Of a stretch of DNA of 10,603 bases, positions 6,488 to 10,603 are shown piece after piece. The stretch comes from Candidatus Methanophagales archaeon (GTDB taxonomy: Archaea > Halobacteriota > Syntropharchaeia > Alkanophagales > Methanospirareceae), in contig JAGLZV010000032.1 of the NCBI GenBank assembly GCA_023131215.1, forward strand, positions 1-10,603, read 5' to 3'. The number at the start of each line of letters is the position of its first letter. The stretch's first letter is position 1. The translations under genes were made by a program, and so were the position numbers. Under the pieces are notes generated by a model, which worked only from the letters and a program-made list of their open reading frames with translations, did no database searches and was not told the DNA's origin.

Positions 6488-7453
6488 ATGATGATAAGCG
6501 TAAATGAGTATGGAATGGACGTATTTGAGGAGATGATGGACAACTCGGAGGAGTTGCAAGTAGGTATAGAGGAGTTGGATAATGGGACGACGATAATAGA
6601 TGCAGGAGTGGAAGAAGAAGGTGGATTTGAAGCGGGGTTATACGTAGCGAGGATATGTATGGCGGACCTTGCGGATATTAAATTCAGCAGCTTTGACCTC
6701 GGTAAATTTGTCTCGCCTGCCATAGAGCTTATCACTGACCATCCTGTAATCGCTTGCATGGCATCGCAATATGCGGGCTGGCGGATAAAGGCAAAGGATT
6801 TCTTCGGCATGGGGTCGGGACCTGCGAGGGCGCTTTCGCTCAAGCCACAGGAGTTATATGAGAAGATAATGTATGAAGACGATGCAGATGAGGCAGTGTT
6901 GGTCCTGGAAAGCAGCAAGATACCTGACGAGGAAGTGACATCGAAAATAGCGACGGAGTGCAGGGTGGAACCCGAAGACCTTTATATCGTGGTTGTGCCG
7001 ACAGCCTCTGTTGCTGGTTCCGTGCAGATATCAGCCAGAGGTATAGAAACAGGCATTCACAAGTTAGATTCTTTGGGATTTGACATAAACTGCATAAAAA
7101 ATGCGCATGGCATTATACCAATCTCACCTGTGGTTGGTGACGATGTGAAATGTATGGGCTCGACCAATGATTGCATCATATACTGTGGTCGGACGTATTA
7201 TGGAGTGGATTACGATGACGTGGAGGAATTGAAGGGATACGTGAAGAAAGTGCCTTCGCTTAACTCAAAGGATTATGGAAAGCCGTTCTACGTTACATTT
7301 AAGGAAGCGGGCTTCGACTTCTTCAAAGTAGATGCTGGTATGTTTGCGCCTGCGGAAATCACGGTGAACGAGATAAACAGCGGGAAGACATTTACCAGTG
7401 GGAAGATAAATACGGAGGTTTTGCTGGAGTCTTTTGGGATAGAGACTTTATGA
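6488..7453 (+). CDS. mch: Methenyltetrahydromethanopterin cyclohydrolase
   Basis: Cytoplasmic enzyme that reversibly hydrolyses 5,10-methenyl-H4MPT to N5-formyl-H4MPT, a central step of methanogenesis, of its reversal in methane oxidisers, and of H4MPT-linked C1 oxidation. The 321-residue length is standard. The N-terminus MISVNEYGMDVFEEM, the NGTTIIDAGVEEEGGFEAGL stretch, ITDHPVIACMASQYAGW, the hallmark GMGSGPARALS (about 117-127), VVPTASVAGSVQISAR and KNAHGIIPISPVVGDD are all typical of archaeal Mch. The start is set at ATG 6488 (or 6491) by the Shine-Dalgarno at 6475-6482; the in-frame ATG at 6455 is too far upstream. The gene stands alone, divergent from an orphan gene and convergent with a phosphoribosyltransferase, and no other C1-pathway gene is adjacent. 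Mch is widely used as a marker for methanogens and ANME archaea, so this gene gives the best phylogenetic handle on the source. It ends in TGA. Confidence 0.95.
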   Translation: MMISVNEYGMDVFEEMMDNSEELQVGIEELDNGTTIIDAGVEEEGGFEAGLYVARICMADLADIKFSSFDLGKFVSPAIELITDHPVIACMASQYAGWRIKAKDFFGMGSGPARALSLKPQELYEKIMYEDDADEAVLVLESSKIPDEEVTSKIATECRVEPEDLYIVVVPTASVAGSVQISARGIETGIHKLDSLGFDINCIKNAHGIIPISPVVGDDVKCMGSTNDCIIYCGRTYYGVDYDDVEELKGYVKKVPSLNSKDYGKPFYVTFKEAGFDFFKVDAGMFAPAEITVNEINSGKTFTSGKINTEVLLESFGIETL

Positions 7454-7463
7454 ATACCTGCAA

Positions 7464-7500
7464 GGAGAGAAAGTGTTTTTCTTTTTAAACAATTCTCTCC
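7464..7500. terminator. Convergent terminator region after mch
   Basis: Perfect 8-bp inverted repeat GGAGAGAA (7464-7471) / TTCTCTCC (7493-7500) enclosing T-rich GTGTTTTTCTTTTT. The two T5 runs (7476-7480, 7482-7486) would serve as an archaeal T-rich terminator for mch. The right arm lies within the last codons of the convergent phosphoribosyltransferase gene. Inferred. Confidence 0.45.
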
Positions 7501-8168
7501 CACACCATTTTTCCCGCTTCTTCTTTACTTTTTATCTTACCGTGAAACTCCATGTTCTCCAATATCTCCTTTAGGAGGTGATAAGGTACGTAAAAGTCAA
7601 ACTCTTCCTTCATAGAAGTCCTTATTTCATCCAAACTCATCCACGTACCACCTTTAGCAATCACTTTTTCCACCAAATCCATAACATCCTCATGGACGCT
7701 CCAGGGATAGATTACCCACCGCCATTCTTTTATAAGCTCGCCGTAGAAATCGGGAATGAAAGAAGAAGAGGTTTTATGATGCAGAGTTGCGGTTTTTACG
7801 TCCTTTGCTCCCAATGATTTAACATACTCAACTACAAGTTTTAGGCTGTCCCCGGTGTCAGTCACGTCATCCGCTATCAATACCCTCTTCTCTCTTAGTT
7901 TATTTCTTGCTACATCGTCAAGCCCGTATTTCATCTCCGCCGCTCCAGTAATTGTGGCTGTTACACCCCAATGTTCCATCTTCAAACTGAACAAATCCTT
8001 AAGCAGAAAGAAATCGCAAAGAACACGAGCTAAAAACCAGCCCCCTCTCGCCACTCCAATTATAACTTCAGGCTTGAATCCCGCATCCTTTATCTCCTCA
8101 CTTACATCCCTGCAAAGGTCGTATGCATAGTTCCAATCAACCACAACGCAGCTAAATTTCTCTTGCAT
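7485..8168 (-). CDS. Phosphoribosyltransferase (COG2236-like) with C-terminal helical domain
   Basis: A type I phosphoribosyltransferase of 227 residues, probably acting in nucleobase salvage (base + PRPP to nucleoside monophosphate). The PRPP-binding signature is clear: VLIADDVTDTGDSLK (96-110), with the two acidic residues followed by the TDTGDS phosphate loop. An upstream GVARGGWFLARVLCD (38-52) supplies the pyrophosphate loop, and EWRWVIYPWS (148-157) is the aromatic hood segment typical of archaeal COG2236 proteins annotated as hypoxanthine or xanthine-guanine phosphoribosyltransferase. Beyond the catalytic core a 50-residue tail (about 178-227; MSLDEIRTSMKEEF, YHLLKEILENMEFHGKI) has the look of a small winged-helix-like domain; its role is unknown. 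The base specificity cannot be read from sequence. The start ATG lies at 8166-8168, with TATA-like AT-rich sequence upstream on its strand but no strong Shine-Dalgarno. It is divergent from the M20 gene across a 150-base spacer. Confidence 0.88.
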   Translation of the reverse strand: MQEKFSCVVVDWNYAYDLCRDVSEEIKDAGFKPEVIIGVARGGWFLARVLCDFFLLKDLFSLKMEHWGVTATITGAAEMKYGLDDVARNKLREKRVLIADDVTDTGDSLKLVVEYVKSLGAKDVKTATLHHKTSSSFIPDFYGELIKEWRWVIYPWSVHEDVMDLVEKVIAKGGTWMSLDEIRTSMKEEFDFYVPYHLLKEILENMEFHGKIKSKEEAGKMVWERIV

Positions 8169-8219
8169 ATATCTTTATATGTCTTCTTCTTTAGCCATAA
8201 TAAAGATGTTTACGAAAAA

Positions 8220-8280
8220 CTTTCTTTATGTGGGGTTCTACCCCACGACCCCGCAAGCCCTGTAAGGGCTTATAAGAAAG
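8220..8280. repeat. Three-way-junction structured element
   Basis: An outer stem pairs 8220-8229 with 8272-8280 (CTTTCTTTAT / ATAAGAAAG, one bulged T). Inside it, stacked without gaps, are hairpin 1 (GTGGGGT 8230-8236, loop TCT, ACCCCAC 8240-8246), an 8-base linker GACCCCGC (8247-8254), and hairpin 2 (AAGCCCT 8255-8261, loop GTA, AGGGCTT 8265-8271). Both inner stems are perfect 7-bp pairings. The element fills most of the spacer between the phosphoribosyltransferase and M20 genes. It could be an ncRNA, a dispersed REP-like or miniature transposable repeat, or a regulatory leader of either gene. No T-run follows on the + strand, so a simple terminator is less likely. Confidence 0.55.
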
Positions 8281-8288
8281 CTTTACCA

Positions 8289-8300
8289 AAGAAATAATAT
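8289..8300 (+). promoter_or_regulatory. Possible TATA box of the M20-panE operon
   Basis: AAGAAATAATAT lies about 19-30 bases upstream of ATG 8319, right after the structured element. The spacing fits a leaderless archaeal transcript, and no Shine-Dalgarno precedes the ATG. Weak, based on spacing and AT content only. Confidence 0.35.
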
Positions 8301-8318
8301 GCGCTATATACAATAAAA

Positions 8319-9590
8319 ATGGAGGGAAGAGAGGAATTGGAGAAAACAGTGGAAAGTAAAGAGACACAAAAGTATCTTATAGATTGTCTCAAGGAATTGG
8401 TGAGGATACCAACTTTCGTGCCCCCGGGAGAGAATTACGGAAAGATAGTGGATTGGCTTATTCCTGTGTTTGAGGATTTCGGATTCGAATGTGAAAGGAT
8501 AGAGATGCCTGAAGATGTGTATGAAAAACGGCAAAAGAGTGCGGAGTTAAGAGGAGAGAGGGTAAACCTTCTCGCCACTAAAGATTTTGGTGCAAAGGAA
8601 AGCGTAGATATATACACGCATTTAGACGTGGTTCCGGCAGGAGAAGGCTGGAGCACGCCTCCCTTTGAGCCCGTGATTAAAGATGGCAGGATATATGGGC
8701 GTGGTGTAGCGGATTCGAAGGGAAGCGTTGCATCGCTTTTAACTGCATTAAGCGTGATGAATGAGCAGGAATTAGAGAGGAAATATAATCTTCGGGTTGC
8801 GTTAACCACGGATGAGGAGATAGGACTCTACTCGGGTTTGTGCTTCTTTGCGGATGAAGGACTCCTTCAAAGCGATTATTTACTTTGTATGGACGGCGAT
8901 AACGAGGGTATATGCGTAGCAACGAACGGAGTGATGAATTGGGAGACGAAGGTATATGGGAAATCATGCCACAGCTCTGTTCCGTTTTTAGGTGTGAATG
9001 CGATAGAGAAGGCGGGGTTGGTAATAGAAGAGTTGGGTGAGTTGAAAAGAAAAGTAGAGAGTAGAGAATCGAAAGCACCTTGCAGTTCTTACATGACTGA
9101 AGTAACAGGTCGAAAGCACATAACGCCCATTTTTAACGTTACGATGATAAACGGGGGTGTAAAGGAGAATATTATACCCCCGAGCTGCACCTTGCGTGGT
9201 GACCGGAGATACATTCCAGAGGAAGTAGTTGAGGAAGTGATAAAAGAGTTCGAAGATTTTTTACAAGACATAAAAACAAAGCATGGCATAGAATTAGAGC
9301 TGCATTGTAAACCTGGATACCCGCCTATGTTTACCAATCCAGATGATGAATGGGTAGGAAGGGTAAAGGATGCGGCTTCTGACGCTTTTGGCGTCTCTTT
9401 AGCCATAATAGGTGTGCAGGGTGGTTTGGATGTTGCTTATGCAGTCCAGAAAACGAAACAGCCGGTTTGTGCGTTTGGCGTTGGCAATTGGATAGAGAGT
9501 AATGCACATGGAGCGGATGAAAACGTTAGGATACAGGATTTGAAGGATTATGTGCGGTTTTTGGTGCGGTTGTTGTTTGGGACTGAATGA
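8319..9590 (+). CDS. M20-family metallopeptidase/deacylase (ArgE/DapE/ACY1-like)
   Basis: A 423-residue di-zinc amidohydrolase of the M20 family, which removes acyl groups from amino acids or cleaves small peptides. Metal and catalytic residues are in place: H101 and D103 (YTHLDVVPAG), bridging D132 (GRGVADSKGS), catalytic E166 with E167 (TTDEEIG), an Asp in CMDGDNEG (D192 or D194), and H397 in NAHGADENVR. The lid/dimerisation domain (about 208-325) carries H218 (SCHSSVPF) and the INGGVKENIIPPSC region typical of the family. The exact substrate (succinyl-diaminopimelate, acetyl-ornithine, dipeptide or other) cannot be set from motifs; the length is somewhat longer than DapE and nearer to generic ArgE/DapE-related deacylases. 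The stop overlaps the start of panE (ATGA, 9587-9590), so the two are translationally coupled. The start at 8319 is chosen because the next upstream frame has no ATG and a TATA-like box sits at the right distance. Confidence 0.9.
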   Translation: MEGREELEKTVESKETQKYLIDCLKELVRIPTFVPPGENYGKIVDWLIPVFEDFGFECERIEMPEDVYEKRQKSAELRGERVNLLATKDFGAKESVDIYTHLDVVPAGEGWSTPPFEPVIKDGRIYGRGVADSKGSVASLLTALSVMNEQELERKYNLRVALTTDEEIGLYSGLCFFADEGLLQSDYLLCMDGDNEGICVATNGVMNWETKVYGKSCHSSVPFLGVNAIEKAGLVIEELGELKRKVESRESKAPCSSYMTEVTGRKHITPIFNVTMINGGVKENIIPPSCTLRGDRRYIPEEVVEEVIKEFEDFLQDIKTKHGIELELHCKPGYPPMFTNPDDEWVGRVKDAASDAFGVSLAIIGVQGGLDVAYAVQKTKQPVCAFGVGNWIESNAHGADENVRIQDLKDYVRFLVRLLFGTE

Positions 9591-10519
9591 AAGTCCTCGT
9601 AATGGGTGCAGGAGCATTGGGAAGTGCATTTGGCGGTATGTTAGCCGATGCGGGCTACGACGTTACACTTATTGGAAGAGAAAAGCACATGAAACCCATA
9701 AGAGAACATGGGCTCAAAATCTTTGGGATATGGGGCTCGCACGTAATAAAAAACATAAGAGCAACGTCAGAGCTAAAAGAAAATTACGAACCTGACGCTG
9801 ACGTGGTCTTGTTAACCACAAAGTCTTTTGATACCGAAAATGCGATACAAGAATTACAACCACTTATTGCCGATGATTCCGTAGTTATTAGCTTGCAAAA
9901 TGGCATAGGGAACGAGGAAATTATAGCAAGGTATGTTGGAGAAGAACACACAATGGGTGGCATGGTTATAACGGGTTTTGAAATATCAAAACCTGGGGAA
10001 ATAGAAGTGACCGTTTCCGCATCTCCGACAAGAATCGGCGAGCTCGATAACAAAATCACTCCAAGATTGAAAAAAATCGTTGCGATATTCAACGAGGCGG
10101 GGATACCTTCAGATGCCGTGGATAATATCCGTATGCATATCTGGGCTAAAGCATTGTACAGCGCAGCGTTAAATCCACTAAGTGCGATTTTCAAGGTTGA
10201 GTATGGCAAACTGTCAAATCCTCATTCTTTTGCAATTATCGAAGATCTAATTCGCGAGGCTTTTAAAGTTGCGGAAGCGGAAAAAATCAAACTGTTCTGG
10301 AATAGTGCGGAAGAGTATCTGGAGTATCTAAGGCGTGAGCAGATACCTCTAACTGAAAAACATCGGTCTTCGATGCTTAATGACATAGAAAGAGGTAAAA
10401 AGACTGAAATAGATTTTTTAAACGGTGTTTTTGTCGCATTGAGTAAAAAGCATAACATTCCTACACCGGTAAACGAAACTATCGTCAGGGTGATTAAATT
10501 TTTGGAGGCGAGTGAGTAA
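9587..10519 (+). CDS. panE: 2-dehydropantoate 2-reductase
   Basis: Ketopantoate reductase (310 aa) that makes pantoate with NAD(P)H, feeding archaeal coenzyme A synthesis. The N-terminal Rossmann fold has MGAGALGSAFGGMLADAGYDVTLIGRE (nucleotide loop G7, G9, G12) and LLTTKSFDTENAI, then SLQNGIGNEE (102-111) with the conserved Asn. The C-terminal helical domain holds the catalytic Lys188 (HIWAKALYSAALNPLSAI), and SSMLNDIERGKKTEIDFLNG (261-280) with the conserved Ser pair, Glu274 and Asn279 that bind ketopantoate. All match the ApbA/PanE family, and the length is standard. It overlaps the M20 gene by four bases (ATGA), so both share one transcript; whether this reflects a metabolic link is not clear. 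A perfect hairpin (10529-10549) follows the TAA stop. PanE-like proteins can act on other 2-ketoacids, but motif conservation favours the pantoate role. Confidence 0.92.
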   Translation: MKVLVMGAGALGSAFGGMLADAGYDVTLIGREKHMKPIREHGLKIFGIWGSHVIKNIRATSELKENYEPDADVVLLTTKSFDTENAIQELQPLIADDSVVISLQNGIGNEEIIARYVGEEHTMGGMVITGFEISKPGEIEVTVSASPTRIGELDNKITPRLKKIVAIFNEAGIPSDAVDNIRMHIWAKALYSAALNPLSAIFKVEYGKLSNPHSFAIIEDLIREAFKVAEAEKIKLFWNSAEEYLEYLRREQIPLTEKHRSSMLNDIERGKKTEIDFLNGVFVALSKKHNIPTPVNETIVRVIKFLEASE

Positions 10520-10528
10520 AAGAGAAAT

Positions 10529-10549
10529 TTAAGCTTTTTTAAAGCTTAA
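10529..10549. terminator. Hairpin between convergent genes
   Basis: TTAAGCTTT (10529-10537) and AAAGCTTAA (10541-10549) form a perfect 9-bp stem with loop TTT, starting 10 bases after the panE stop. It contains a T6 run on the + strand (10535-10540) and is placed to end transcription from panE and from the convergent gene entering from the right. Confidence 0.55.
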
Positions 10550-10556
10550 CATTCAC

Positions 10557-10603
10557 TCACTGGACACGTTTGCCATAATCACGGATTATTCTATCTATCT
10601 CAC
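10557..10603 (-). CDS. C-terminal end of a convergent gene (partial)
   Basis: On the minus strand the frame entering from the window edge reads EIDRIIRDYGKRVQ and ends in TGA (10557-10559). Fourteen charged, helical residues without low-complexity character, ending right beside a hairpin shared with panE, look like a genuine gene end. Too little is present to name the product; the assignment rests on position and residue make-up only. Confidence 0.4.
   Translation of the reverse strand, partial: EIDRIIRDYGKRVQ

Noticed and set aside
8189..8202. 14-base sequence CTTTAGCCATAATA shared with 9397-9410
   Set aside because: One copy is inside the M20 coding sequence and the match is short and AT-rich. 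Chance identity in 10 kb is plausible.
8677..9078. Long minus-strand open frame opposite the M20 gene
   Set aside because: Its translation is Ser/Pro/His-rich with no motif, while the + strand frame has all M20 catalytic residues. Similar shadow frames opposite polX, the transposase, mch and panE were dropped for the same reason.

Overview
The window reads as archaeal chromosome from an organism with H4MPT-linked C1 metabolism, i.e. a methanogen or anaerobic methane oxidiser. The main evidence is an intact methenyl-H4MPT cyclohydrolase gene (mch). Archaeal TATA-like boxes, starts with little or no leader, and a COG2236-type phosphoribosyltransferase agree. An ANME-1/Methanophagales-like source is my guess from overall flavour and is not proven by the sequence.

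Layout: (1) 1-444 is the 3' end of an SPFH/stomatin-like membrane scaffold gene. (2) 445-3964 is the accessory, insertion-rich part. It holds a foldable 75-base element with insertion-sequence-end-like arms, then an AT-rich DUF262-HNH nuclease gene split by one in-frame TAG, then a complete IS1182-type insertion sequence with 16-bp terminal inverted repeats and a TTCA target duplication. After these come a small orphan gene and a solitary insertion-sequence end. (3) 4020-5750 is a full PolX (polymerase X plus PHP phosphoesterase). (4) 5763-6350 is an orphan gene on the minus strand, divergent from mch (6488-7453). (5) 7485-8168 is a phosphoribosyltransferase on the minus strand. It is separated from the next operon by a spacer with a compact, perfectly stacked three-way-junction fold (8220-8280). 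(6) 8319-10519 is a two-gene operon, an M20 metallopeptidase-like amidohydrolase overlapping panE (2-dehydropantoate 2-reductase) by ATGA. It is followed by a perfect hairpin and what looks like the C-terminus of a convergent gene running off the window.

The right two thirds is ordinary housekeeping: DNA repair, C1 carbon flow, nucleobase salvage, peptide or amino-acid deacylation, and CoA precursor supply. The left third has been worked on by mobile DNA. It contains the one candidate defence gene, a DUF262-HNH protein of the broad GmrSD/SspE-like class, whose reading frame is intact apart from a single TAG. No other gene in the window ends in TAG: of 11 visible stops, 7 are TAA and 4 are TGA. 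The interruption is therefore either a fresh nonsense mutation or a recoded (for example pyrrolysine) codon, and this window alone cannot decide. I saw no tRNA, rRNA or CRISPR array.
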